From an uncultured Eubacterium sp. (GTDB lineage: Bacteria > Bacillota > Clostridia > Lachnospirales > Lachnospiraceae), in the NCBI RefSeq assembly GCF_934295145.1, contig NZ_CAKRAS010000030.1:1-38426 (forward strand): 38,426 bases of DNA, read 5' to 3'. Positions 1 to 9,313 of the stretch are shown here, piece after piece (the stretch's first letter is position 1; each line of letters starts with the position of its first letter). A program made the position numbers and the translations under genes. The notes beneath the pieces are model-generated. The model made no database searches, was not told the DNA's origin, and saw only the letters and a list, made by a program, of their open reading frames with translations.

Positions 1-3000
1 GTCTGCGGATCCACACCAGTCAGATCTTGAAGCATACGGATCATGGTCGGATCATCGTGTCCGAGAATATCAAGTTTTAACAAGTTATGATCAATGGAAT
101 GGTAATCAAAATGCGTTGTAATAATGTCCGTCGTCATATCGTTCGCCGGATGCTGCACCGGCGTAAAAGAATAAATATTTTCGCCCAGCGGAAGTACAAT
201 GATTCCACCCGGATGCTGACCGGTGGTACGTCGTACACCAACGCATCCCTGCACGATTCGGTCAATCTCACAATTTCGCTTATGAACACCACGTTCCTCG
301 TAATAATTTTTTACATATCCAAAAGCCGTCTTATCCGCCAGGGTACCAATGGTTCCCGCACGGAACGTCTGACCATCGCCGAAAATAACCTCGGTGTATT
401 TATGCGCCTTACTCTGGTAATCACCGGAGAAGTTCAGATCGATATCCGGCTCTTTATTTCCCTTAAATCCAAGGAACGTCTCAAATGGGATATCAAAACC
501 TTCCTTGATCAGCTTCTGTCCACAGTGCGGGCAGTTACGGTCCGGCATATCACAACCGGCTTTTCCGGCGTAGCTTTTTACCAGATCCGAATCAAAATCC
601 ACATAATGACAGTTATTACAGATATAATGCGGACTTAACGGATTTACCTCCGTGATACCTGCCATCGTGGCTACAAAAGAGGATCCTACGGAACCTCGGG
701 AACCTACCAGATAACCGTCCTCATTGGATTTCCACACCAGTTTCTGCGCAATGATATACATAACGGCGAATCCATTGGAAATAATTGAATTCAGCTCACG
801 CTCCAGTCGCTCAACAACCACTGGAGGCAATTCTTCACCGTAAATCTCATGTGCTCTCGTATAACAGATCTCACGTAGCATGCCATCAGAATTTTCAATG
901 ACAGGCGGACACTTGTCCGGTCTGACCGGTGAGATTTTTTCACACATATTTGCGATTTTGTTTGTATTTTCAACGACAACTTCTTCCGCTTTTTCACTGC
1001 CAAGGTATTCAAATTCCTTCAGCATTTCCTCCGTGGTGCGCAAAAAAAGCGGAGCCTGATCGTCTGCATCCTTGAATCCCTTGCCTGCCATGATGATTCG
1101 GCGGTATACTTCATCCTCCGGATCAAGGAAATGCACATCACAGGTTGCCACAACCAGCTTGTTAAACTGCTCGCCCAATTCGACGATCTGACGGTTGATA
1201 TCTTTCAGATCTTCTTCTGACTCCACCGGTTCCTTGTCGGTGCGCAGCATAAATGCATTGTTTCCCAGCGGCTGAATCTCCAGATAATCATAAAACTGTA
1301 CGATTCGTGCGACTTCTTCCTGAGAACTTCCACGCAGCAGCGTACGATATAACTCTCCTGCCTCACAAGCGGAACCAAGCAGAATTCCTTCCCGATATTT
1401 CATAAACTCGCTTTTCGGAATCTTCGGACGCCGCTGATAATATTTAATATGAGAATCCGAAACCAGACGATACAGATTTACACGACCGATATCATTTTGT
1501 GCAAGCATGATTGCATGATAGCTAGGCATTTTTCGAATAGTCTCTTCCGTATAACTCTCCATCTGACCCAAGTCTTCCATGGTTTCCACACCACGGTCCC
1601 GCAACATTTCCACCAGTTTGACAAAAATCTCTGCCGTGCAGGCTGCATCATCTACCGCACGATGATGGTGCGCCAATGAAATATTCAATGCTTTCGCCAC
1701 CGTATCCAGCTTGAATCGATTCAGTGACGGAAGCAGAACACGGGATAATGCGACGGTATCCAGAACCGTCTTTTCGCAATCCAGTCCAAGTGCACTGCAG
1801 TTGTGTTTGATAAAACTCATATCAAAATCCGCATTGTGCGCAACCATGACCGCATCCTGACAAAAATCCATAAACTTTGGTAAAATTTCGTCAATGGTCG
1901 GCGCATCCAGCACCATATCGTCGTTGATACTGGTCAGCTGCTCGATTTCAAAGGGAATCGGTACTTTCGGATTTACAAAAGTGGAAAAACGTTCTGTGAT
2001 CGAACCGTTTACAACCTTTACCGCACCGATCTCTATAATCTGATTTTTGGATGGACTGAATCCGGTGGTCTCAAGATCAAACACTACAAAAGTATCTGCA
2101 AAAGACTGTCCCATCGGATGTTCTACCAGACCTTTCAGATCGTCCACCAGATACGCTTCCATACCATAAATAATCTTAAAATCATCATCTTTGCCAATGG
2201 CATGGTTTGCATCCGGGAATGCCTGTACATCTCCGTGATCTGTAATGGCAATGGCTTTGTGTCCCCATTTCATGGCACGTTTGATGATGTCTTTGACATC
2301 AGAAACCCCATCCATATCACTCATTTTTGTATGACAGTGCAGTTCTACACGTTTCACCGGACTGGTATCCATACGAGTAGAGACAAAGGAGGGAATCTTC
2401 TTGATTCCGATGACAGAACCGATGGTCAATTCACTGTCAAACCGATCAATGGTTGTCACACCTTTGATTTTCAGAAAAGCTCCTTTGGTGACACCCTGCT
2501 TGATCTCCGACAAAAATTCATCTTTACAGAACATTTTTACCATGATCGTATCTGTAAAGTCTGAAATAGAAAACATCAGAATCGTTTTTTCACCACGGAT
2601 TGGGCGCTCATCCATAGACAAAATCTGTCCACGCACGACAACTTCTCCCATCTCGCCCATAATCTGTTCGATACGGATTGCTTCATCCTCAAAATCACGA
2701 CCGTATACCACATCCGGATTGTCGGACCTTTTATAAGAACCACGATCCCGGAAATCCCGCTTTCCACCAAAGCTCTTTTTGAAACCGCCACGGTCTTCCT
2801 GGTTTGCAGGCTTTTTCTCTGCCGCTGCAGAAGTTTCCTTTTGGGCAACTGCTGTTTTTTCAATCTTTTTTTCTGCTGCTTTTTTTACAGGTTTTGCCAC
2901 TGGATTGCCAGTCTCCCACGGCACTTCCGATGCCCCCGCTTCACTGTTTTCCATATATTCGCCCTCCGGCTGACGCTTCGCGCCAAAGCTGGAAAGACGA

Positions 3001-3566
3001 ATGACATTTTCCACTTCATTCTGCATCTTGATATCTGCATTTTTCCGATATTTAGATGCTTCTTTTTCATGAAACACCATCTCAATCTGAATCGACAGAT
3101 TGCAGCGTTCATTGAATATCTTCTCTAGAATGTGATATATTTCCTCTTCCTTCTGATGTGCCAGAACTGTATCTTCCAGACTGACACGCAATACTTTTTC
3201 CTCCACCACATCTAATTTTGCATGACGCAGCAGATTGTACTCCAGCAGACTGTATCGGTGAAATTCCGTCAGAATACTGTTCCAATACACATCCAACAGG
3301 TTTTTCAATGTATACTGCTCGGACAACTGAAATTTTTCAATGATTTTAATGTTCATTGTATGCTTCGGAAAAAGCTGCCGTTTCAGCTCATCCTCCAGAA
3401 AATATACTTTTTCTTTCGGCAAAAGTCTGCCGCATCCCAGATAAATGTGCAGGGAGTTTCTCTGTCTCGTTGTGGAAACCTTCGAAACCGTAGCATCATC
3501 CAGCATGCCCTGCAGATCTGTATCCAGTTTTAATTGGGGAAATACCTCAAAAAAGCTTTTTGCCAT
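1..3566 (-). CDS. polC: DNA polymerase III PolC-type, C-terminus cut off by window edge
   Basis: This is the replicative DNA polymerase of low-GC Gram-positives, with built-in 3'-5' proofreading. The ATG is at 3566, four bases after the ispG stop, and 1188 codons are open to the left edge with no stop, so the remaining C-terminal part lies outside. Visible in order: an N-terminal domain (about 1-190), a low-complexity Ala/Lys/Glu linker with an RGG-like Arg/Gly/Lys stretch (about 200-285), an OB-fold region, a PHP domain beginning with ELHCHTKMSDMDG near 407, and an inserted DEDD exonuclease starting with FDLETTG near 496. After these come GSRGSVGSSF near 955, a four-cysteine zinc site (CNNC...CPHC, about 978-1015) and the catalytic palm motif PDIDLNFSGDYQ near 1040. 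Domain order matches PolC, not DnaE. It is the last visible gene of the pyrH-to-polC run. Confidence 0.97.
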   Translation of the reverse strand, partial: MAKSFFEVFPQLKLDTDLQGMLDDATVSKVSTTRQRNSLHIYLGCGRLLPKEKVYFLEDELKRQLFPKHTMNIKIIEKFQLSEQYTLKNLLDVYWNSILTEFHRYSLLEYNLLRHAKLDVVEEKVLRVSLEDTVLAHQKEEEIYHILEKIFNERCNLSIQIEMVFHEKEASKYRKNADIKMQNEVENVIRLSSFGAKRQPEGEYMENSEAGASEVPWETGNPVAKPVKKAAEKKIEKTAVAQKETSAAAEKKPANQEDRGGFKKSFGGKRDFRDRGSYKRSDNPDVVYGRDFEDEAIRIEQIMGEMGEVVVRGQILSMDERPIRGEKTILMFSISDFTDTIMVKMFCKDEFLSEIKQGVTKGAFLKIKGVTTIDRFDSELTIGSVIGIKKIPSFVSTRMDTSPVKRVELHCHTKMSDMDGVSDVKDIIKRAMKWGHKAIAITDHGDVQAFPDANHAIGKDDDFKIIYGMEAYLVDDLKGLVEHPMGQSFADTFVVFDLETTGFSPSKNQIIEIGAVKVVNGSITERFSTFVNPKVPIPFEIEQLTSINDDMVLDAPTIDEILPKFMDFCQDAVMVAHNADFDMSFIKHNCSALGLDCEKTVLDTVALSRVLLPSLNRFKLDTVAKALNISLAHHHRAVDDAACTAEIFVKLVEMLRDRGVETMEDLGQMESYTEETIRKMPSYHAIMLAQNDIGRVNLYRLVSDSHIKYYQRRPKIPKSEFMKYREGILLGSACEAGELYRTLLRGSSQEEVARIVQFYDYLEIQPLGNNAFMLRTDKEPVESEEDLKDINRQIVELGEQFNKLVVATCDVHFLDPEDEVYRRIIMAGKGFKDADDQAPLFLRTTEEMLKEFEYLGSEKAEEVVVENTNKIANMCEKISPVRPDKCPPVIENSDGMLREICYTRAHEIYGEELPPVVVERLERELNSIISNGFAVMYIIAQKLVWKSNEDGYLVGSRGSVGSSFVATMAGITEVNPLSPHYICNNCHYVDFDSDLVKSYAGKAGCDMPDRNCPHCGQKLIKEGFDIPFETFLGFKGNKEPDIDLNFSGDYQSKAHKYTEVIFGDGQTFRAGTIGTLADKTAFGYVKNYYEERGVHKRNCEIDRIVQGCVGVRRTTGQHPGGIIVLPLGENIYSFTPVQHPANDMTTDIITTHFDYHSIDHNLLKLDILGHDDPTMIRMLQDLTGVDPQ

Positions 3567-3570
3567 TTAT

Positions 3571-4629
3571 CTATTCACTCCAGTTAATGAGTTCCTGACG
3601 CAGTGCCTCTAACAACTCTGCTTCCGGTACTTTCTTTATCACTTCGCCATGACGGATGATCAGGCCTTCCTGTCTGCCACCGCAGATGCCAAGATCTGCT
3701 TCTTTCGCTTCACCCGGTCCATTTACCACGCAGCCCATAACGGCTACTTTTATATCCAGCGGGAACTCTGCCACCATGTTTTCTACTTTATTTGCCAGAC
3801 TGATCAGATCAATGCTGGTGCGTCCGCAGGTCGGACATGAAACGATCTCAATGCCACCTTTGCGCAATCCCAGTGTTTTCAGAATCAGTTTTGCAGATTT
3901 GATTTCTTCCACCGGATCTCCGGTCAGAGAAACACGGATCGTATCACCGATTCCCTGATTTAGGATCAGTGCCAGACCGATAGAAGATTTGATGTTTCCG
4001 CTAATGATGGTTCCAGACTCTGTGATACCCACATGCAGCGGATAATCTGTCTTTTTGGAAATCAACTCATGCGCTTTGACACACATCATGACATCGGAAG
4101 ATTTTATACTGATAACCAGATTGTCATAGCCGAAATCCTCGATCATTTTTACCTTATCCAGAGCACTCTCCACGATTCCTTCTGCGGTGACACCATGGTA
4201 TTTCTCCACCAGTTCTTTTTCCAGAGAGCCACTGTTTACACCGACACGAATTGGAATATTCCGCTCTCGGGCACAGTCAACCACTGCTTTTACGCGCTCT
4301 GCGGAACCGATATTTCCCGGATTGATACGAATCTTATCTGCACCGTTTTCCATCGCTGCAATGGCAAGTCTATAATCAAAATGTATGTCAGCCACAAGTG
4401 GAATATGAATCTGTTTTTTGATCTCTGCAAGCGCTTTTGCAGCTTCCATATCCGGAACCGTGCAACGGATGATCTGACATCCCGCACGCTCCAGCTGCAG
4501 GATCTGAGCGACTGTTGCCTCCACATCCTGCGTCTTTGTATTTGTCATGGACTGAATCGCGATGGGATGATCACCACCAATGACCACATCGCCGATTCGC
4601 ACTTCTTTTGTACGTCTTCTCTCTGCCAT
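3571..4629 (-). CDS. ispG: 4-hydroxy-3-methylbut-2-en-1-yl diphosphate synthase (GcpE)
   Basis: This 352-residue protein carries out the penultimate step of the MEP isoprenoid pathway, reducing methylerythritol cyclodiphosphate to HMBPP with a 4Fe-4S cluster. It starts MAERRRTKEVRIGDVVIGG and has the family IQSMTNTKTQD motif near residue 25. The TIM-barrel segment carries VADIHFDYRLA and IRINPGN. The C-terminal cluster ligands are visible as CPTCGRT and CVVNGPGE. A clear AAGGAG lies upstream of the ATG. The length is that of the short bacterial form. It sits between rseP and polC with dxr two genes upstream, so two MEP-pathway steps are encoded in the same run. Confidence 0.97.
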   Translation of the reverse strand: MAERRRTKEVRIGDVVIGGDHPIAIQSMTNTKTQDVEATVAQILQLERAGCQIIRCTVPDMEAAKALAEIKKQIHIPLVADIHFDYRLAIAAMENGADKIRINPGNIGSAERVKAVVDCARERNIPIRVGVNSGSLEKELVEKYHGVTAEGIVESALDKVKMIEDFGYDNLVISIKSSDVMMCVKAHELISKKTDYPLHVGITESGTIISGNIKSSIGLALILNQGIGDTIRVSLTGDPVEEIKSAKLILKTLGLRKGGIEIVSCPTCGRTSIDLISLANKVENMVAEFPLDIKVAVMGCVVNGPGEAKEADLGICGGRQEGLIIRHGEVIKKVPEAELLEALRQELINWSE

Positions 4630-4750
4630 TTTCTTCTCCTTTTAAAATAAACGGATATTCCCAATCCTTTTGTACTACTTACCAATCACTAAATAGCTGT
4701 TATGACATATTCTTCTGTACATCTCTGCAAGTCTACACTTCTTAATTTGC

Positions 4751-5791
4751 CTACGGTATCAGCTTCCGAATGTCATTAAACATAATCAGGATCATTAATC
4801 CAAACAGACATAATAATCCAACAAAATGTACCATGCCTTCTTTATCTTCACTGACTCTTTTTCCACGGATCGCCTCGATTACTAAAAATACCAATCGACC
4901 GCCATCCAGTGCCGGAATCGGAAGCAGGTTCATCACACCAAGGTTCGCTGACAGCAAAAGTGCCAAATTCAGTAAATTCATCCAGACGTAAAACGCACCA
5001 TCCGACTTACTCATATCGTAAGTATCTCCGATTGTTTTCACAATGCCAACTGGACCGGACAGATCATTGACACTGACCTGATGAGTCAGAAGCATTTTCA
5101 AACTTCCTACCGTGTACTGGATCCAGTATTTCACCTCATACACACTGTACTGCAGTGTCTTGATCGGACCGACTTTTGTATATTCACCGGAACCGTAAAT
5201 TCCGTAACGGTAGCGTCCCTGTTCTTCATCATAGGTCGGCTGCACTTCCACAGTATCGCGCTTACCATTTCTCTCATAGGTAACTTCCACGATCTCACCG
5301 GCGTGAAACAGTGTATACATACTGATTTCCTTGAAAAAATGAATATGCTTATGATTCATTTTGATGATTTCATCCCCGGCCTGCAAACCAGCAGCCTGCG
5401 CACCATATCCATCTTCCACCTGTGCTACGGTTGGTGTAGAGATACCGATATTTCCAAGAATGATCACTGCCAGTACAAAAGCCATGATAAAGTTAAAAAT
5501 CGGTCCCGCCGCAACAACGCTGATTCGCGCCCAGACAGATTTTTTCTGGAAAGACCGGTCATCATCACTCTGGCTGTCCTCGCCCTCCATCATACAGGCG
5601 CCGCCAAAGGGCAGCAATTTGATGGAATACTTTGTCTCCCCTTTTGTAAATCCCACGATGGTTGGTCCAAGCCCCAGAGAAAACTCATTGACCCGGATTC
5701 CGTTGGCTTTTGCCAGCAGAAAATGTCCCAGTTCGTGAAACAGAATAATCGCACTGAACAGTAATATCGCTATGATATACTTTATGATCAC
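4751..5791 (-). CDS. rseP: RIP metalloprotease RseP (site-2 protease family)
   Basis: This is an intramembrane zinc metalloprotease that cleaves transmembrane anti-sigma factors or signal-peptide remnants. The HELGH zinc site lies in the first membrane segment (residues 19-23). A PDZ domain follows in the middle (about 125-195, including YGAQAAGLQAGDEI), and a later membrane segment carries the third ligand in NLLPIPALDGGRL. The C-terminal end is hydrophobic. At 346 residues the length is normal for a single-PDZ Gram-positive RseP. The start is a GTG one base after the dxr stop, with AGGTGG close upstream, so translation is probably coupled to dxr. About 120 bp without a gene separate its end from ispG. 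Confidence 0.95.
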   Translation of the reverse strand: MIIKYIIAILLFSAIILFHELGHFLLAKANGIRVNEFSLGLGPTIVGFTKGETKYSIKLLPFGGACMMEGEDSQSDDDRSFQKKSVWARISVVAAGPIFNFIMAFVLAVIILGNIGISTPTVAQVEDGYGAQAAGLQAGDEIIKMNHKHIHFFKEISMYTLFHAGEIVEVTYERNGKRDTVEVQPTYDEEQGRYRYGIYGSGEYTKVGPIKTLQYSVYEVKYWIQYTVGSLKMLLTHQVSVNDLSGPVGIVKTIGDTYDMSKSDGAFYVWMNLLNLALLLSANLGVMNLLPIPALDGGRLVFLVIEAIRGKRVSEDKEGMVHFVGLLCLFGLMILIMFNDIRKLIP

Positions 5792-5792
5792 C

Positions 5793-6941
5793 CTACCACC
5801 TGCTTTCTATCCATTCATATACTGCTGCCTCTGTTGCCAGAATTTCTTCCACAGACGGATGTTCAATATATGTAATCTCCTCCATTGCAGATGCGATAAT
5901 ATCAGGAATATCAAGAAATGCGATTCTCCGCTCCAGAAACATTGCTACTGCTTTCTCATTTGCTGCATTAAATACTGTTGGAATATTGCCTCCGCGACGC
6001 ATAGCCTCCAACGCAAATTTCAATCCCTCAAATGTATCCATATCCGGTGCCTCAAATGTCATCTGACCAAGTTTGTAAAAATCTAGGCGCATACCGCGTA
6101 AAAATCTGCGCTCCGGATAATACAGTGCATACTGAATCGGAAGTTTCATATCCGGTGTACCAAGCTGTGCAATGATCGCGCCATCTTCGTACTGTACCAT
6201 GGAATGAATCACGCTCTGCGGATGAACTACAACCTGAATCTGATCCAGATCCACGTCAAAGAGCCACTTTGCCTCCATGACTTCCAGCCCTTTGTTTACT
6301 AACGTTGCAGAATCAATGGTGATTTTGCGTCCCATGACCCAGTTCGGGTGTTTCAGGGCATCTTCCAGACGCACCTGGGAAAGCTGTTCTCTGGTCATTC
6401 CGCGGAACGGACCGCCGGAAGCCGTCAATAAAATTTTATCAATCTTGTTTCCATGCTCTTTTTCTCCATTTAGAGACTGAAAGATTGCACTGTGTTCACT
6501 GTCTACCGGTAAAATACGAACACCACATTTTTTTGCCAACGGCATGATAATATGTCCCGCGGTTACCAGTGTCTCCTTATTTGCCAGTGCAATATCTTTT
6601 CCGGCTTCAATGGCAGCGATGGTCGGGCGGATGCCAAGCATGCCGACGATGGCTGTTACCAGAACCTCTGCTTTTTCTTCACAGGCAACTGCCATCAGTC
6701 CGTCCATACCGAACAGTACCGGAATGTCCAGATCGCTGATGCGAAGTGCCAGTTCTTTTGCCTTTTCCTCTGTCTTTACCGCTGCCAGAACCGGTTTGAA
6801 TTCACGAATCTGCTGCTCCAGCAGGTCAATGTTATCGCCTGCGGATAATGCGGTTACTTTTATATCCTGTTGTGCACGCACAACTTCCAGTGTCTGGGTA
6901 CCAATAGAACCAGTGGAACCCAGAATCGCTATATATTTCAT
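5793..6941 (-). CDS. dxr: 1-deoxy-D-xylulose-5-phosphate reductoisomerase
   Basis: This enzyme converts DXP to 2-C-methyl-D-erythritol 4-phosphate with NADPH and a divalent metal, the committed step of the MEP pathway. The N-terminal Rossmann motif is GSTGSIG (residues 8-14). The central catalytic segment contains LPVDSEHSAIFQ, ASGGPFRG and HPNWVMGRKITIDSATLVNKG. The C-terminal helical domain is complete and the length (382) is normal. It lies directly before rseP (one base apart) and 29 bp after cdsA, inside the run that supplies lipid carriers. Fosmidomycin-binding regions look intact. Confidence 0.97.
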   Translation of the reverse strand: MKYIAILGSTGSIGTQTLEVVRAQQDIKVTALSAGDNIDLLEQQIREFKPVLAAVKTEEKAKELALRISDLDIPVLFGMDGLMAVACEEKAEVLVTAIVGMLGIRPTIAAIEAGKDIALANKETLVTAGHIIMPLAKKCGVRILPVDSEHSAIFQSLNGEKEHGNKIDKILLTASGGPFRGMTREQLSQVRLEDALKHPNWVMGRKITIDSATLVNKGLEVMEAKWLFDVDLDQIQVVVHPQSVIHSMVQYEDGAIIAQLGTPDMKLPIQYALYYPERRFLRGMRLDFYKLGQMTFEAPDMDTFEGLKFALEAMRRGGNIPTVFNAANEKAVAMFLERRIAFLDIPDIIASAMEEITYIEHPSVEEILATEAAVYEWIESRW

Positions 6942-6970
6942 TCCTCTTATTCCTTTCTATTTGAAAGTGG

Positions 6971-7783
6971 TTAAATTGCAAGCTGCAACAGATTACCAGT
7001 CAGATAGAAAATAATCGGTGCAGTAAAAATTACGCTGTCAAAACGATCCAGAATACCACCATGACCCGGAATCAGTTTTCCATAATCTTTGATGTCAAAA
7101 TTACGTTTAATCGCAGAAGCAGCCAGATCACCCACCATGGAGATCAGCGCACCTGCCGCACAGATACCTGCCATCATAAAAATATATGGCACATCTACAT
7201 GCATAGAACCACGGAATAAAAATCCGTAAATAAGCGTCAGCAATGCAGCACCAACCACACCGCCGACAGCACCTTCCACTGATTTTTTCGGACTCAACAC
7301 CGGTGCCATCTTGTGTTTTCCAAAGAGCATTCCCACGCAGTATGCACAGGTATCGCAGCCCCAGGAGCACAGGAATATCAGCCATACCAGATATCTTCCG
7401 CCTTCCAGGGAACGTGTCTCATAAATACAGGACAGCATAACTGCCACATAGAACACACCGAAAAATGCGGCAATGATCTGGTTCGCATGAAACTTCGGAT
7501 AACCGAAGACAAATACGCACATACACATGATCAGCAGAGCCATCACAAACATCATAATGTCCGGAATAAAGCCAAAGGCTACATTCAGATAATATACAAT
7601 TGCTGCCACATAGCCCACGATTCCCGGTGCACTTTTTTCAATTCCAAATACACGGTACAGTTCAAACAGTCCGATCAGAGAGATGATTCCCAATACGGTC
7701 AGAAGCAAATATCCTCCGTGTATAATAAATAACAATGCAAGCAGCACCAGAACGATACCGCTCAACAGTCTTGTCTTAAACAT
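6971..7783 (-). CDS. cdsA: Phosphatidate cytidylyltransferase
   Basis: This integral membrane enzyme makes CDP-diacylglycerol from phosphatidate and CTP for phospholipid synthesis. The 270 residues are mostly hydrophobic, with about seven to eight membrane segments. The family signature is near the C-terminus, where S-M-V-G-D-L-A-A-S-A-I-K-R and D-Y-G-K-L-I-P-G-H-G-G-I-L-D-R-F-D-S correspond to the CDP-alcohol/CdsA pattern with its conserved acidic residues. AAAGGG precedes the ATG at good spacing. Its position between uppS and dxr is the usual one in Firmicutes. Confidence 0.96.
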   Translation of the reverse strand: MFKTRLLSGIVLVLLALLFIIHGGYLLLTVLGIISLIGLFELYRVFGIEKSAPGIVGYVAAIVYYLNVAFGFIPDIMMFVMALLIMCMCVFVFGYPKFHANQIIAAFFGVFYVAVMLSCIYETRSLEGGRYLVWLIFLCSWGCDTCAYCVGMLFGKHKMAPVLSPKKSVEGAVGGVVGAALLTLIYGFLFRGSMHVDVPYIFMMAGICAAGALISMVGDLAASAIKRNFDIKDYGKLIPGHGGILDRFDSVIFTAPIIFYLTGNLLQLAI

Positions 7784-7908
7784 ATTTTTCCCTTTCTTAT
7801 GCTCAGGTATTTCTTTAAAATCTCTTTTTTATCATCATTCACATATGCAAAACTTATATTGCAAAAAATCACACATAACTTCTCATATATACCTAGATTC
7901 AGTTTCCG

Positions 7909-8628
7909 CTATGCCTTTACCTTACCATAACGGCGGTCGCGGCTTGTATAAACCTCAATGGCCTTTACCAGCTCCGCTTTATTGAACTCCGGCCACGGCG
8001 TATCTGTAAAATAAAATTCGCTGTATGCATGCTGCCACATCAGATAATTGGATAGTCTCTGCTCTCCGCTGGTTCGGATCATCAAATCCGGATCCGGGAT
8101 TCCTGCTGTGTCCAGATAGTCTGAAAAATGTGCCTCATCCACTTCATCCAGTGTAATTTTTCCTTCTTTGTAATCCTGCATCATCTGGCGCATACCTCGC
8201 AGCATCTCATCCCGGCTGCCATAGTTAATGGCAATCTGGAACTGCAAGCCGGTATTTTTCGCCGTGTCATTCTCCAGTGTGCGGATGCTATCCTGCAGAT
8301 CTTCTGCCAGACCGGTCTTATCTCCGATCACGCGCACTCTGGTGTTGTTTTTCATCGCTTTTGTATAGCAGATTTTAATATATTTACGGAATAAAAACAT
8401 CAATGTCTTTACTTCTGTCTCCGGACGGCTCCAGTTTTCTGTAGAAAATGCATATACTGTCAGATATTTGATACCAAGTGCATCTGCATCCTCACAGATA
8501 TCCATGATCACATCCGCACCTTTGGAATGTCCATAAGTACGTGGCATACCCTTTGATTTCGCCCAGCGGCCGTTTCCGTCCATGATAATGGATACATGTG
8601 TCGGTATCTTTAACTGTGAAAGTTCCAT
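7909..8628 (-). CDS. uppS: Isoprenyl (undecaprenyl) diphosphate synthase
   Basis: This cis-prenyltransferase adds isopentenyl units to FPP to make undecaprenyl diphosphate, the lipid carrier for peptidoglycan. Family motifs seen are HVSIIMDGNGRWAK near the N-terminus (Asp is the catalytic metal ligand), the HSKGAD region, YAFSTENWSRP, and the C-terminal PDLMIRTSGEQRLSNYLMWQ with YSEFYFTDTPWPEF. I chose the start at 8628 (MELSQLKIP, 239 residues) because AAAGGGG lies just upstream and this matches family length. An open frame continues 16 codons upstream to 8676, but that region holds a hairpin and is not conserved-looking. Confidence 0.96.
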   Translation of the reverse strand: MELSQLKIPTHVSIIMDGNGRWAKSKGMPRTYGHSKGADVIMDICEDADALGIKYLTVYAFSTENWSRPETEVKTLMFLFRKYIKICYTKAMKNNTRVRVIGDKTGLAEDLQDSIRTLENDTAKNTGLQFQIAINYGSRDEMLRGMRQMMQDYKEGKITLDEVDEAHFSDYLDTAGIPDPDLMIRTSGEQRLSNYLMWQHAYSEFYFTDTPWPEFNKAELVKAIEVYTSRDRRYGKVKA

Positions 8629-8645
8629 ATTTTTCCCCTTTCTCA

Positions 8646-8674
8646 GAAAAGGACATAGCATGCGCCATGTCCCC
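8646..8674 (-). terminator. Possible weak terminator/attenuator between frr and uppS
   Basis: On the minus strand GGACAT pairs with ATGTCC (8667-8672 with 8651-8656), with inner GC pairs, and is followed by TTTTCT. It lies after frr and before the uppS ribosome binding site. It may partly terminate or may be a processing site. The short U tract makes this uncertain. Confidence 0.35.
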
Positions 8675-8698
8675 ATCTTTCTTATCTTTTCGAACCTA

Positions 8699-9256
8699 TT
8701 ATACTGTCATGATCTCTTTTGTTTTCTCTGCAACTGCAGCATCAACATCAGCAATGTATTTGTCTGTCAGTTTCTGAACCTGCGTCTCCAGATCTTTGAT
8801 CTCATCCTCAGATACATCACCTGCTTTACCCATTTTCTTTAAAGCATCGTTTGCATCACGACGGATGTTACGTACAGCAACTTTGGCAGCCTCGCCTTTT
8901 TTCTTTACATCTTTGGCAAGATCTTTACGTCTCTCCTCTGTCAGTTCCGGGAATACCAGACGGATGCATTTTCCATCGTTTGTCGGGTTGATTCCAAGAT
9001 CAGATGTCATAATTGCTTTCTCAATTGCTTTTACCATGGATGCTTCCCAAGGCTGGATCATGATCATACGTGCTTCCGGAACAGATACATTTGCAACCTG
9101 CTGAATTGCTGTCGGTGCACCATAGTAATCTACACGGATCTGATCCAGTACATGCGGGTTTGCACGACCTGCACGGATGGATGTGTACTCCTCCAGTAAG
9201 TTGTTGTAAGATTTCTGCATCTTTGTCTCATAAGGTTTGATTGTCTCGTTTGCCAT
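8699..9256 (-). CDS. frr: Ribosome recycling factor
   Basis: RRF, with EF-G, splits post-termination ribosomes. The 185-residue length is typical. The start MANETIKPYETKMQKS leads into the helical domain, with the conserved RAGRANPHVLDQIRVDYYG segment near residues 28-45. The C-terminal helices carry LTEERRKDLAKDVKKKGEAAKVAVRNIRRDAND, followed by a coiled-coil end. GGAGG is well placed before the ATG. It follows pyrH directly, the common order pyrH-frr-uppS. Confidence 0.98.
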   Translation of the reverse strand: MANETIKPYETKMQKSYNNLLEEYTSIRAGRANPHVLDQIRVDYYGAPTAIQQVANVSVPEARMIMIQPWEASMVKAIEKAIMTSDLGINPTNDGKCIRLVFPELTEERRKDLAKDVKKKGEAAKVAVRNIRRDANDALKKMGKAGDVSEDEIKDLETQVQKLTDKYIADVDAAVAEKTKEIMTV

Positions 9257-9313
9257 ATTTTAATCCTCCAATTTTTTTCTTTTTACCTTCTGATATTACT
9301 TATCTTATATGGA

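Noticed and set aside
87..638. Open frame on the plus strand opposite polC
   Set aside because: It lies antisense to the conserved palm region of polC, has no SD and no recognisable domain. The many other plus-strand frames opposite housekeeping genes were rejected on the same grounds.
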